Assembly: GCF_014805685.1 (NCBI RefSeq)
Contig: NC_060892.1
Coordinates: forward strand, 4,553,490-4,617,489
Direction of reading: 5' to 3'
Length of the DNA: 64,000 bases
From: Silurus meridionalis
Taxonomy: Eukaryota > Chordata > Actinopteri > Siluriformes > Siluridae
Shown piece after piece: positions 22,576 to 32,232 of this stretch. Numbering within the stretch: position 1 is the stretch's first letter; each line of letters begins with the position of its first letter. Under the pieces are notes generated by a model that saw only the letters and a list, made by a program, of their open reading frames with translations, searched no databases and was not told the origin of the DNA. The position numbers were made by a program, and so were the translations under genes.

Positions 22576-23450
22576 GTAGGGCTTGCTTTTCTGTCTCTCT
22601 TTCTCCAGGAAACCTAAAAAAAAAAAAATCACGACAACACCACAACCCCCCCACTGAAAATGCAAGCACCTACAACGCGATTCGATTAAACTAACGCACA
22701 GGGGGATGCTCATCTCACTAACCCAAACCCAGGTAAAAGTCGAGTCAGTAAGTTAAAAGTCAGTCAGTTTTGAAAGGGAGGAACGCCGAAAACCGTGAGG
22801 TAAGTGCTGAAAGGTCAGACACGCTTCTCACAGTGCCAGAACACACACACACCCCCGCCCTCATTAAGCACACCCCTTCAGGTATGGCCAGGTAGGAGAA
22901 GGCTCAGACGAGAGTCAAATCTTAGTTGTAGGCAGTCTTGATGCATATTTGAGTTTTTTGGTTAGTTTTTTTGTTTGTTTGTTTGTTTTTTTTAAAGTTC
23001 ACCCACCCTTTCCCGTCCTATTCTGGTTTTGTGGCATGGAAACCCAAGACACACTCCTAACAACTGTAGGCATGCTGTGATTTGGCCCGTCCTCTTGTCC
23101 CTGCCTGACTCAGTGTGACAATGCCAATCCAGAGCTCTGTCTTTGGGGTTTGTGGGACTTTCGTAGTCACTCTGGGTTGGTAGGGTCAATCTGACCGGGC
23201 TGAGTCGTATGTCATCCTGTGCTCCATGGGTTTGTTGTGTTCACTATTCGGGAAGTGTCTTGTAATGTTTGTCCTAACACCTTTATTCACCTCCTTCACA
23301 GCGATCACCACACACCAATTACTTGCCAGGAACCCGTCAGGAATACAGGCTTCCTGTCTTTTTGTTTTTCTTTTTATGATCCCTTGTCATCTTAACTAAA
23401 GCAGCTGTCTGTTTCTCTTTTTTCACTCCTGTCCGCATTTGTGTGGCCAG
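22576..23450 (+). other. ptprs: Intron between FN3-7 and FN3-8
   Basis: No exon or clear mobile element was seen. There is a poly-A run near 22617 and a TTTG-rich run near 22970. Confidence 0.75.
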
Positions 23451-23545
23451 ATGTTCCTAAAAACTTCACAGTTAAGTTGGTCACCAAGACAACAGTGCTG
23501 CTGGCATGGAAGTTTTCTGACAGCCGCTTTCCATACCGCTGCACG
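23451..23545 (+). CDS. ptprs: ptprs exon: FN3-8, first part
   Basis: Window residues 419-449, with residue 418 (Asp) split across the intron. The sequence VPKNFTVKLVTKTTVLLAW matches the FN3-8 start of LAR-family receptors (mammalian form V-x-KNF-x-V with TSVLLSW). Acceptor GTGGCCAG, donor ACG|GTAAGT, phase 1 to phase 0. It ends RFPYRCT. The cysteine sits in strand C, where mammalian PTPRS as I recall it has an uncharged non-cysteine residue. It pairs with FN3-8 part two at 24491. Confidence 0.94.
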
Positions 23546-24490
23546 GTAAGTAAGATTCAACCAAAACCCTCAACAACAGTTGGCCAATGTTTGTTTTCTA
23601 GCATCTTGATCTGAATTTCTGCTCTGTCACTTTTTGTGTTCAAGCCACAGAAATTATGGATATCTTGACTGTCAATTAAGTCACACTGACAGCCATTTGT
23701 GCACATTCACAGCAAGGAGAAAGACAAATTCGATCTGTAGTTCACCAATTACTAAGATGTTAAGACCGGTATATTGGTAAGATTGTGCATCGGCATAAAA
23801 GTTAACGCTGTAACGCATTGATTTAAAAAAGGTGTGCACAGGATACAAGTTGGCATTTGTTTCGTAATGCATTGCTTTTAACATATTTGCATCGGTAAAA
23901 ATGTTTTTAAACTTTTATTAATTAGAAAGTGACCAATAACTCCTTGCTAGGCTGTTTTGTCAAGCGCTTTCTCAGAGGCGTGTCCTAAAAGTCACATAGA
24001 ATACAGATTAACATAGCAGAGGTAGAGCTGCATCTTTCTAGAGGCAGAACAGGAAAAGAATGTCTGGTTTAATTAAATTTGTTTGGGGTTTTTTTGCACT
24101 ACAAAGGCCTGTTTGTGAAAGGGCCATGCATAAATGTTCAGAAGACACTTAAATAAATTGACAATTTGCTGTCTGCCTGAACAAAATATGTGAAAGCAAA
24201 TTATCTGTACCGTATTGAATTGCATAGCATCACATTTTTTTCCCTTTGCCATATTGCATTGAATGCATTGCATGGTTGTCCATGCATCGAGATGCTAATC
24301 GCATCGGCCTCAGTTATAGACGCTAGTGCCAGCCTAAAACTCGTTACATGTTATTATACAGTTATCCATTATGTGCAAGCTAAAAGGACAAGCTAAAAGG
24401 ACAGGTGAAATGAGGATCAGCACTCACAGACACTCTTTTACTTGAGGTCATTCGTTTCATTGTCTTTGATTAATTATTTTCCTGCCATAG
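23546..24490 (+). other. ptprs: Intron within FN3-8
   Basis: Most of it (about 23690-24330) is a diverged repeat related to the hAT-like element at 53638-54281. Shared blocks include ATAGAATACAGATTAACAT, AGAGCTGCATCTT and GGCCTGTTTGTGAAAGG. Confidence 0.75.
23690..24330. mobile_element. Diverged hAT-like element copy
   Basis: It aligns by eye over most of its length with 53638-54281: AACGCATTGATTTAAAAAA, CATATTTGCATCGGTAAAAA, AGAATACAGATTAACATAGC, GGCCTGTTTGTGAAAGGGCC and GCATCGGCCTCAGTTATAGA. Ends are unclear. Confidence 0.65.
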
Positions 24491-24744
24491 ATCGAATACA
24501 ACCGGCAGAAACTGGACATAGACGCCCGCATGACCAAAGCTCTCATCACTAACCTGAGAGCCAACAGCACCTACGAGTTTCGCATCACGTGCCTCGACAG
24601 CGGTGACGGAGGCCCCAGACACCGGCTCGTGGCTCGCACCGCCCCCTCCATCCTCACCAACAAACCCGAGCTGGACGTCAGGAGAGAACCGGACAACAGC
24701 GTCACTATGGTCTTGCCTCAGCTCGAGACCAGGAATATGATCAA
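24491..24744 (+). CDS. ptprs: ptprs exon: FN3-8, second part, and membrane-proximal segment
   Basis: Window residues 450-533; residue 534 (Lys) is split. IEYNRQKLDIDARMTKALIT continues FN3-8, followed by NLRANSTYEFRITCLDSG and then VARTAPSILTNKP, the family's T-A linker. The rest (ELDVRREPDNSVTMVLPQLE) begins the membrane-proximal region. Acceptor TGCCATAG, donor AA|GTATGC, phase 0 to phase 2. NST in RANSTYE is a possible glycosylation site. ITC in strand F adds a second FN3-8 cysteine. This part is less conserved with mammals than the neighbouring exons. Confidence 0.94.
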
Positions 24745-24904
24745 GTATGCATCGTCCATATCTTTGTCACCATAACCTACATGTCCAAAGGCAAAAAATA
24801 CAGCCAGCCGCAGTATAATACTCATGCTCATTACAAAACAGCGTGTGTCTAAATTGACCTAAAGCAAATACTGCTTTAATCTCATTAAAAAGTACAAATA
24901 TGCC

Positions 24905-25098
24905 TTCGCTCAGCATAGTGGTTAAGGCAATTGGCTTTATATCTAAAGGTCATGAGTTCAAATCCCAGCCTCACCAAGCTCCCAATCCTGGGCCTCTGTG
25001 CAAGGCCCTTAACCTCATAGCTGTTTAGTTGTATAATTAAAATAATCATAAGTCGCTCTGGATAAGGGCCAATGCTGTAAATGGGAATGTAAACTTTT
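24905..25098 (+). repeat. tRNA-derived SINE copy
   Basis: GAGTTCAAATCCCAGCC (B-box-like), TGCAAGGCCCTTAACC and the tail AAGTCGCTCTGGATAAGGGC are all present; head AGTGGTTAAGGCAATTGG. Confidence 0.85.
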
Positions 25099-25139
25099 TC
25101 AGACAAGATAAAAACGAAATAAAGTATAATCTTTTTCTA

Positions 25140-25570
25140 CTTTTGGCTGCTCCCATTTAGGGGTCACCTCAGCAGATAATTTGTCTCCATACCACTTTGT
25201 CCTCTACATCTGTCTCACCTGCATGTCTTCCCTCACCACATCCATAAACCTCCTCCTTGGACTTTCTCTTTTCCTCCTTCCTGGTGGCTCCATCCTCAGC
25301 ATTCTCCTACCGATATACCCCATGCACATGTCCAAACCATCTCAATCGTTCCTCTTTCACTTTGTGCCTAAAATGTCCTACATGCACTGTCCCTCTAATA
25401 AACTCGTTTCTAATTCAGTCCATCATCATCACTCCCAACGAAACCCTCAACATCTTCAGCTCTGCTACCTCCAGCTCCACCTCCTGTCTTTTACTCAATG
25501 CCAATGTCTCTAAACCATACAACATCTCAGGTCTCACCACAGTCCTATAAACTTTCCCTTTCACTCTTGC
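25140..25570 (-). mobile_element. LINE 3' fragment (RTE-like)
   Basis: The + strand reads GGCTGCTCCCATTTAGGGGT, then ATCCATAAACCTCCTCCTTG and ACAACATCTCAGGTCTCACC. This is the reverse complement of a LINE family common in fish, whose C-terminal region encodes an R-R-K-R-G-R-P-K-R-R-type motif. The copy is short and frame-broken. Family assignment is from memory. Confidence 0.65.
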
Positions 25571-26640
25571 AGATACTCTTCTATCACAAATCAAAATAAA
25601 GTTTAATAATATCTAATAAATATTATCAAATAATATCTAAATATCTAATATAAAAATATCTATAGTATAATGTCATGATCATCATAATAATAATAATTGT
25701 AATATAATGTAAGATTTAATTGTCTTTGTTTAGTCTTAGTCATAGTTCTAGTATTCTGGTTCAGGGTGGTTTATACACACTAGTGTTTTGCGCAGGTGTT
25801 TTTCAAAATCTCTCATTGCATTGTGGCGTTCATGACTACCAATAAGTTCCTAGTGCTAGTCCTGGTGCTACTCATTTTCAAGCTGTGTAATTAGCAGATA
25901 AATAGATTTTTAAAAATGCCATTAAAAGGTTAAAAAGGTTAGCTTTAATAACTCATTCTTTTAGCTTGAGTGGCCATTAATGGAAGTGACGATCAGCATC
26001 AAAGGCTACAATGTACATGTTTTATTAGCATCAATTAAAATGTATAAATATATTGAAAAAATCCACAAAAACAAATGAATTAATTAACAACTTACTGTAT
26101 TAGCAATGATATGAGGTTGCGTGAAGCGGTTTATGTGAGGTCTTGGTCATTTTTATTCTGCGAGTCTTGGAACAAATTAATGGCATAATTTGAGGTGTTT
26201 ATAAGTGTATCGGAGAAAGACGTTAAAGGTTTAGTTAGGTTAAGGACAACTTTCTGACTTTAAAATAAATAATTCACAGAAGGTTTACTTGAAGAAAAAG
26301 CTTTATAAAGACGGCTTATGGGCTTTAGTCTTGTACATATCACTGGGTTTTGAAATTGTGCATTTCTTACACTGTGATATTATATGATACATCTTTAAAT
26401 TCAGCCAGAATAAAGAACCTGCATTTTATACAAGATTATGTTTACCTCAGGAAAATCGGAAAAATGTCACTTAAATAGTTTTATGTCTGTATCTCTCACG
26501 TGATTGGAGCTCTGGTTGGTATATTGACATCCTCACTATAGCACTAAAGTGTAATTGTGCCCCAGGCTCTGTATCAGGCAGCTTTTATTTGTGGCTTCAC
26601 ATTATTTATTCATGTGACATTTTACCTGTGCTATTTACAG

Positions 26641-26728
26641 GTCTGTCTATGTGGTAGTGGTTCCACTGAAGAAAGGCAGAGGGCCAATAAGACACATCAA
26701 AGGCCCTGATGAAATGGATCTGGAGGAG
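26641..26728 (+). CDS. ptprs: ptprs exon: membrane-proximal ectodomain
   Basis: Window residues 535-563: SVYVVVVPLKKGRGPIRHIK followed by GPDEMDLEE. PLKK-x-RG and P-[DE]-[ED]-M-[DE]-L are conserved between PTPRS and PTPRD just before the furin-type cleavage region. Acceptor ATTTACAG, donor GAG|GTAAAC, phase 2 to phase 0. It continues into the exon at 29026 (LL...). Confidence 0.92.
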
Positions 26729-27079
26729 GTAAACGGCAGTGAATTTTCTTTCTCTGAATAATATATGATCTAATAGAATTTCTACATATTCTAAAGCAAA
26801 AAATTTACATTCTTACATTTACATTTTAATCACTTTTAATGTAAGTCTATAATTACATTTTGATGTTACATGGTGGGGAAAAGTCTCCATCCATACATCA
26901 TTAATCAGACGATTTCTATTTAGATATTAAATATTATAAACTTTGAGGATGGATTTAGTTTAATTAATATGAACAGTCTGCTACAATGACTCAGGACCCC
27001 AGTTTGCATGGCTTTAAGTGTCCATCTTTAAACATTAAACCTCTAAAATGATAGAATTGTATTAAATTGACATTTTTTG

Positions 27080-27320
27080 CCACCAAGATGAGGATGTGCT
27101 CCTATTTGAGTTTGGTTTCTCTCGTGGTTTTTTCCTCATACCATCTCAGGAAGCTTTTCTTGCCACAGTCGCCACTGGTTCACACATTAATGGACAAGGA
27201 ACAAACTTCCAGGCACTAAACTTGCACATATTCCAACTTCATAAACTCTTTATTTTTGTAAAGCTGCTTTAGGACAATGTTCATTTTTAAAAGCTCTATA
27301 CAAATAAAACTGAATTGAAT
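27080..27320. repeat. Dispersed fish repeat fragment
   Basis: It contains GAGTTTGGTTTCTCTCGTGG, CCATCTCAGGAAGC and CTTGCCACAGTCGCCACTGG, ending AAATAAAACTGAATTGAATT. A related piece lies at about 18660-18760 (CTGGTTTCTCCAAAGGTTTC). Family name not known. Confidence 0.6.
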
Positions 27321-27477
27321 TGAAGAAATGACAGTGCTATGTTAATTACTGAGTGTCCTAATACTTATACAGTGCAACCTCTATACTTCCGGGGGCAACG
27401 TTCTATGACCCTTCACGAGTAACAAAAAAGGGTGAGGTTTTGACTCCTTTTGATGGTTCCTTTTTCAAGGAGAATTG

Positions 27478-27690
27478 TCAAGTCAAGTCAAGTTTATTTC
27501 TATAGCGCTTTTCACAACAGACATTGTCTCAAAGCAGCTTTACAGAAATCAACAGTTAAGGTGAATGGTGTGCATTTATCCCTGATGAGCAGCCGTGGCA
27601 ACTGTGGCAAGGAAAAACTCCCTTAGATGTTATGAGGAAGAAACCTTGAGAGGAACCAGACTTAAATAGGGGAACCCATCCTCATTTGGG
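27478..27690. repeat. Dispersed fish repeat fragment (TATAGCGCTTTT type)
   Basis: It starts TCAAGTCAAGTCAAGTTTAT, contains CTCAAAGCAGCTTTACAGAA and ends with ACCTTGAGAGGAACCAGACT. Related pieces lie at about 7185-7275, 58660-58720 and 60590-60645. Confidence 0.65.
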
Positions 27691-27960
27691 TGTACATGTA
27701 CTGTAGTGTAAACTCAACAAAAATTCTGAATTACTTAAATTTACTACTTTAAATGAAAAATACAATAATAATTTTTATGTAACTTATTAGTAGGAACTTT
27801 GAAAATGTTACTCCTAACTTTCGAGCGACTCGCGGCTTCTTGCGAACTATCAGATTTTACAAATGAACAGTCGCAAATTATCGAGTTTCCACTGTATTAC
27901 ACTTAAATTATTAACAGTTTCCAACAAATAATCACTGGCGTTGTTCTTTTAAAAACAAAA

Positions 27961-28230
27961 TACACTATACGGACAAAGTCTGTGGACGCCTGAGCATATT
28001 ATTCGTATATCCTTTTTGAATATCCCATTCCATATCTGGTCCCCATTTGCCTCCTTATAGAGCTGGTTTTGTGCTCAGGGGAATTTTGATGTAACAGGTT
28101 TTGGTCTTCAAGTTCAAGTGAAGGGAAAATTTATTTCTAGTGCATCCTAAGGCATTTTATACAATTGCGTGCCTCATTGTGGTAACAGTTTGAGAAGAAC
28201 CACATTCGGGTAAAAAAAGTCAGGTATGCT
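27961..28230. mobile_element. Tc1-like MITE, degraded
   Basis: Left end TACACTATACGGACAAAGTC; the body has AGCTGGTTTTGTGCTCAGGG and CCTCATTGTGGTAACAGTTT, and a degraded right end AAAAAGTCAGGT. Confidence 0.7.
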
Positions 28231-29025
28231 ATTAATATTGTATATTTTTGTGTTTCAGGCACCTTGTTATTTGCATTATTAGCATATATATAGGAAAATA
28301 ATTAACTAGCACTGGAAATATGACTGTGGGTAAATAAATATAAGTCAAATCTGGAACAACTGAGAAGGACCTTAGACAGGTGTGCTGGTAGCCAGTTAAA
28401 TTCCAAGCTTTACAATCATGAAGATATGAGGGTGGATCATACGTGGCTAAACCCAGCTCTCTTTCAAATGTTGCTAACATTTAAAGTGATTAAAATACAT
28501 TTTTTGGAACGAGATTGACATCCCAAGCCTTTCAGGTTCACGTCCTCGTTCAAAAGCACAAATCGTTTTCCCAACACGTCTGTGAAACGTAGCCGAACGT
28601 CCTTGTTACCTCAGGAGAGCTAAATCAAGCTGAGCGTTTCTGAAGCTTTCCCTCAGGCCGTGTCCAGGGGAGAGAGCTGAATTACTCTTCCGCTTCTCCA
28701 CCACTCCTAGACGCTGCTCCACTTCAGCCACTCAACCTTGAGTCGTGACCGCCACAAGGGTATATCGGCTACCGAATGACTCGTTCCTCCATTGTTTTGT
28801 TTTTTTCCTCCCCCCTCTCACTCTTTTCTCTTCTTCTGAGTGGATGACTCATTCCATTTTAATCTGGGCTCGGCGCCAGCAAATATCCCTGTTGACTTCA
28901 GACCTGAGGGAGAATTAAAAAGACAGAGCTTAGAACAATTTTTTTTGCAGGATAAATGTTGATTGGGTGGGAACTTCTGTTGTCTTATATACTTTTTTTC
29001 TCCCCCTTTCTGTGTACGTTCCCAG

Positions 29026-29253
29026 CTGTTGAGGGACGGCAGTGCGAAGCAGAGACACACGCGGACAACGAGACAGCTGCGCCAGGTGGACGTGAAGAAG
29101 CCGTACATCGCCGCCAGCTTTAAACCAAGCACCGTGCCCCCAACCTTCACACTGGGCAACCAGATGGTCTACAACGGTTATGAGAATCGTGCCCTGGAGC
29201 CGGGGCAGGACTACGTCTTCTTCATCTTGGCCGAGCTCAACTCCAACAGCACG
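29026..29253 (+). CDS. ptprs: ptprs exon: membrane-proximal ectodomain with possible furin-type cleavage site
   Basis: Window residues 564-639. LLRDGSAKQRHTRTTRQLRQ is followed by VDVKKPYIAASF and TVPPTFTLGN, then YENRALEPGQDYVFFILAEL. LAR-family receptors are cut at this point by furin-like proteases into two non-covalent subunits. Here only a minimal R-x-x-R (RTTR, residues 576-579) is present, with RQLR following; mammalian PTPRS has R-H-S-R and LAR has a poly-arginine run. KPYIAA and the PPTF segment are strongly conserved. Acceptor TTCCCAG, donor ACG|GTGAGT, phase 0 to phase 0. NST at the end is a possible glycosylation site. Confidence 0.95.
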
Positions 29254-29352
29254 GTGAGTGGAAACACCGGACGCTCTCCTTGCTGTCTGTACACAAGAGA
29301 ACAGTACTTTAAACCAAATAACATTCAACAATTCATATTTCAGCAGGTCACA

Positions 29353-29790
29353 TACACGCTATGGACCAAAGTTTATGGACAGATGATTGTAGGATTCAAA
29401 TTATGTGCTTTTTGAACTTCCACATTCTGTCCCGATTTGCTGTATTAGCGACAGTTTAATAACCTCCACTGTTCTGGAAAGATGTTCCTCTAGATTCTGT
29501 GGGGATTTGTGCTAATTTAGAAACAAGGGAGTTGGTAAAGTCAGGTACTGATTGAGGTGAGGTGAGGAGGCCTGAGGTGCACTCAACGTTTACATTCATC
29601 CCAAAGGTGTTCAATAGGGTTTGGAGCTCTATAACAGACTCCACCCTAACCCATGTAAAGCATATATTCATATATTCTTTGAGCATTTCATGCTGGAACA
29701 GGTTTGGTTCTTCTAGTTCAAGTGATGGAAGCTATAGCATCTAAAGACATTTTATACAGTTGTGTGCCTCCAACTTTGGGAAAAGAATCA
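29353..29790. mobile_element. Tc1-like MITE with transposase remnant
   Basis: Left end TACACGCTATGGACCAAAGT. On the minus strand, LLTSPQSVPDFTNSLV matches the C-terminal region of Tc1-like transposases, showing that the MITE body derives from transposase coding sequence. The right end is degraded. Confidence 0.75.
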
Positions 29791-29852
29791 GGGGTATTTC
29801 TAGCCTTTTTGGCACCCTAAGCAAGATTCCTATTGTCACCCCTATTAGATCC

Positions 29853-29887
<35 letters not shown>

Positions 29888-29889
<2 letters not shown>

Positions 29890-30323
29890 CTAATAGTTTG
29901 TGGACACCTGGTCCCAATTTGCTTCAATAATTACCTCCACTCTTCTGGGAAGATTTTTCACTAGATTTTGGAGTATGTTTTTAGAGAAGGGTAATGGTAA
30001 GTGAAGTCAGGTATTCGTGTAGGTGATGAGGTGAGGAGGCCTGGGGGGCAGTCAGCATTCCAATTCATCTCAAAGGTGTTGGGTTGAGGTCAGAGTTCAG
30101 TAGCTGGCCACTCAAGATCTTCTACTCCAAGCCATGTAAAGCATATCTTTATGGCGCTGGCTTTGAATGCTGTCTCCTAGTTAAAGTGAAGGGAAAATTT
30201 CATGCTACCACATCTAAAGACAGCCTATAGAATTTTGTGCCTCCAACTTTGTGCAAAAGGTTTGAGGAAAAACACATATGGATATACGTAAAGATTAGGT
30301 GTCCCAATACTTTTGTCTGTTAA
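29888..30323. mobile_element. Tc1-like MITE
   Basis: It contains TAGTTTGTGGACACCTGGTC at the left and GTGTCCCAATACTTTTGTCT at the right, with the shared body TAGGTGATGAGGTGAGGAGG. The TACACTATA outer end is lost on the left, where it abuts (TA)n. Confidence 0.75.
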
Positions 30324-30355
30324 GAATAAGGTCGTCTTTTTTAATAAAGACAGTA

Positions 30356-30358
<3 letters not shown>

Positions 30359-30411
<53 letters not shown>

Positions 30412-30415
30412 TTAG
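30359..30415 (+). promoter_or_regulatory. ptprs: 3' splice site formed by (GT)n-T6-AG
   Basis: A (GT) run of about 25 units is followed by TTTTTTAG and then directly by the transmembrane exon. There is no conventional pyrimidine tract, so the microsatellite itself occupies the tract and probably the branch-point region. The layout resembles the (TG)m(T)n tract before CFTR exon 9. Confidence 0.85.
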
Positions 30416-30576
30416 AAAATGTTTGTGGCCAGCCCTTACTCTGACTCCATCATGGCCCCTGACGTGGACCCCCAGCCCTTAGAGACGGGTGGGGACGGCC
30501 TCATCTGGGTGGTGGGACCCGTCCTAGCTGTGGTCTTCATCATCTGCATCGTCATCGCCATTCTGCTCTATAAAAA
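30416..30576 (+). CDS. ptprs: ptprs exon: transmembrane segment
   Basis: Window residues 640-692; residue 693 (Asn) is split. [20 protein letters not shown] is the last extracellular stretch, then LETGGDG. The single-pass helix is at about residues 668-691 ([20 protein letters not shown] followed by ILLYK), almost identical to PTPRS and PTPRD. Acceptor as described at 30359-30415; donor AA|GTGAGT; phase 0 to phase 2. The length (161) is not divisible by three, so skipping this exon would remove the helix and shift the frame. Confidence 0.97.
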
Positions 30577-31419
30577 GTGAGTAATGGATTAATGGCTAAA
30601 GGAGAAAAGGTTCGGTTGCGACTCTTGCATAAGTTCCTGATTTGATGTTACAGTACAACATATACAGCACCATGATTTCATCATGCATTATTCATGAAAG
30701 TCTACAGATTCCTAAAGCAGCAAAAACGTTTTAGGAACATGTTTACGTGTTTCCTTTTACCCTAAACGTCACATTCCTTGTCCAGATCCTGCTTCATTAG
30801 TTTTTCATTAAGCTTTTAACCTAGTTGTATAGCTTTTTTCTTGAAGCCAAAGCTTCCTGGACAATTTGAATATGGCAATAGTGTCATGTCAGACCACTTA
30901 AACATCAGAATAATATGGATGATGATACAGTTCCAAAATTAGTAAGCACCTTATCCTGCTAACATTGGATCAGGAGCTTATCCCAAGAAAACACTTTTGG
31001 CCTGTACTTGTTTCTGAGAAGATGAATGGAACCAGAGAACTTGAAGAAACCCCCTCATGAGCTGGGTAAATTTTTAAACCTCCATACAAACAATAACTCC
31101 CGCACCTCCCACTTTAGTGTAGATGTAGAATAGTGTTTTTGTGCTGATCGCTAAAGCTAAACCAGAGGCTGTTAACGCATCTTACTTAGCAGCGTTAGTG
31201 CAAAGCTGACGATCTTGGGGCATGTTTTTGGTCAATTGACTTGATCTGGGGTAATTTTTTCACTTTCAGTGCTCAGGTTTAAGAATCGAAACAGTCCCGG
31301 TGTGTCCTGGTGTACAGCAAAGCACAGCGTAGTGAGCTCAGCATTCTGAAATATTAAAGCTGAACAATGGGGAATATGATTGAGGCTGTCCTGACTAGGA
31401 ACATGTGTGTGTGAGAGTG

Positions 31420-31422
<3 letters not shown>

Positions 31423-31464
<42 letters not shown>
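31423..31464. repeat. (GT)n microsatellite
   Basis: GT dinucleotide run, complementary to the (CA)n run at 31578-31627 in the same intron. Confidence 0.93.
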
Positions 31465-31467
<3 letters not shown>

Positions 31468-31576
31468 TGTGAGTGAAAAGTGCTTTTTGAAAAGCTTTGT
31501 ATGTCAGAGTAAATGGCTATAAGTGATTCCCTCCACCTGAACTTGATCTCAACCTTACCACAGTGAGATCTTCCAG

Positions 31577-31577
<1 letters not shown>

Positions 31578-31627
<50 letters not shown>
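31578..31627. repeat. (CA)n microsatellite
   Basis: About 25 CA units, 155 bases upstream of the 12-nt microexon. Confidence 0.95.
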
Positions 31628-31630
<3 letters not shown>

Positions 31631-31781
31631 TTTACAGGGTCGCTCGTGATGCAGATGAGTTTTCTCTGACACCTGCTTTATGAATTTCAATGCGTCGTAT
31701 TGATTTTTGTGTTCCCCTCCCTCTCTTCTTTCTCCTCTCCCGCTATATATTTATTTCTCTCCTCGCTTTCGTTGGAAACAG

Positions 31782-31793
31782 CAAACCTGACAG
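31782..31793 (+). CDS. ptprs: ptprs 12-nt microexon in the cytoplasmic juxtamembrane segment
   Basis: Twelve bases, CAAACCTGACAG, lie between GGAAACAG and GTAAGG. Spliced to the AA left by the transmembrane exon and the C starting the next exon, they read N-K-P-D-S, giving LLYKNKPDSKRK, which matches mammalian PTPRS from memory. Phase 2 on both sides and length 12 mean that skipping removes exactly four residues and keeps the frame (K-N-K-R-K). The site is a few residues inside the membrane, upstream of the D1 wedge. The match to the PTPRS protein is the main support for the call. Confidence 0.88.
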
Positions 31794-32079
31794 GTAAGGC
31801 TCAGCCGTACTTCACTGCTGTTTCCAAAAACGTGCCTCAAACCTGCCTCAGCATAAAACCCTGGAATTAATCAGAACTTGGGGGGGGATTAAGGTGGATT
31901 TGGTGGTGGGCAGTGAATTGGAAGCCACCAGGTGAAGTCTTCATACACTTCATGCAGTTAGTTGGGGGTTTTTTGCGTTTGTGAACTCTGTGCATGTCTC
32001 TGTAGCGCCACTCTTTGGGTTTTCACGTGTGTGCGTGTGTGTGCGTGTGTGTTTTATTTTTTTTTTCCTTTTCAAGCAG
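31794..32079 (+). other. ptprs: Short intron after the 12-nt microexon
   Basis: A 286-base intron with a GTGTGCGT-rich stretch (32027-32052) and a T-rich tract ending TTCAAGCAG. No other feature. Confidence 0.85.
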
Positions 32080-32192
32080 CAAAAGAAAGGAATCCGAACC
32101 ACGCACCAAATGTCTACTCAACAATGCCGAGATAACACCACACAATCCCACCGACCCTGTGGAGATGAGGCGCATTAACTTCCAGACACCAG
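32080..32192 (+). CDS. ptprs: ptprs exon: cytoplasmic juxtamembrane segment
   Basis: Window residues 698-734, with Ser697 and Gly735 split. [20 protein letters not shown] followed by [18 protein letters not shown] is the best paralog marker in the window: [12 protein letters not shown] is specific to PTPRS as I recall it, while PTPRD and LAR differ here. Acceptor TTCAAGCAG, donor CAG|GTACAC, phase 2 to phase 1. The donor's intron side is an (AC)n repeat. Confidence 0.96.

Positions 32193-32194
<2 letters not shown>

Positions 32195-32231
<37 letters not shown>
32195..32231. repeat. (AC)n microsatellite directly at an exon donor
   Basis: The donor GTACACAC of the juxtamembrane exon runs straight into this AC repeat. 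Confidence 0.95.

Positions 32232-32232
<1 letters not shown>

Larger units (their letters stand above)
24745..26640 (+). other. ptprs: Intron in membrane-proximal region
   Basis: It holds a SINE copy (24905-25098) and a LINE 3' fragment (25140-25570). The rest is AT-rich and shows nothing recognisable. Confidence 0.75.
26729..29025 (+). other. ptprs: Intron in membrane-proximal region
   Basis: It contains dispersed repeat fragments at about 27080-27320 and 27478-27690 (TTTATTTCTATAGCGCTTTT, GAGAGGAACCAGACTTAAA) and a Tc1-like MITE at 27961-28230. A unique stretch from about 28500 to 28930 has no recognised content. Confidence 0.75.
29254..30415 (+). other. ptprs: Intron upstream of the transmembrane exon
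   Basis: Nearly filled by two Tc1-like MITE copies (29353-29790 and 29888-30323) with a (TA)n run between them (29857-29886). It ends in a (GT)n run (30359-30408) and T6 directly at the acceptor. Confidence 0.82.
30577..31781 (+). other. ptprs: Intron between the transmembrane exon and the 12-nt microexon
   Basis: Mostly unique sequence, then a (GT)n run (31423-31464) and a complementary (CA)n run (31578-31627) about 110 bases apart, both shortly before the microexon. A CT-rich tract (31715-31770) precedes its acceptor. Confidence 0.8.

Noticed and set aside
22576..22694. Continuation of the FN3-6/7 frame past position 22575
   Set aside because: Homology to LAR-family receptors ends at RTVALTT, a good donor (CAG|GTAGGG) follows, and the phase matches the exon at 23451.
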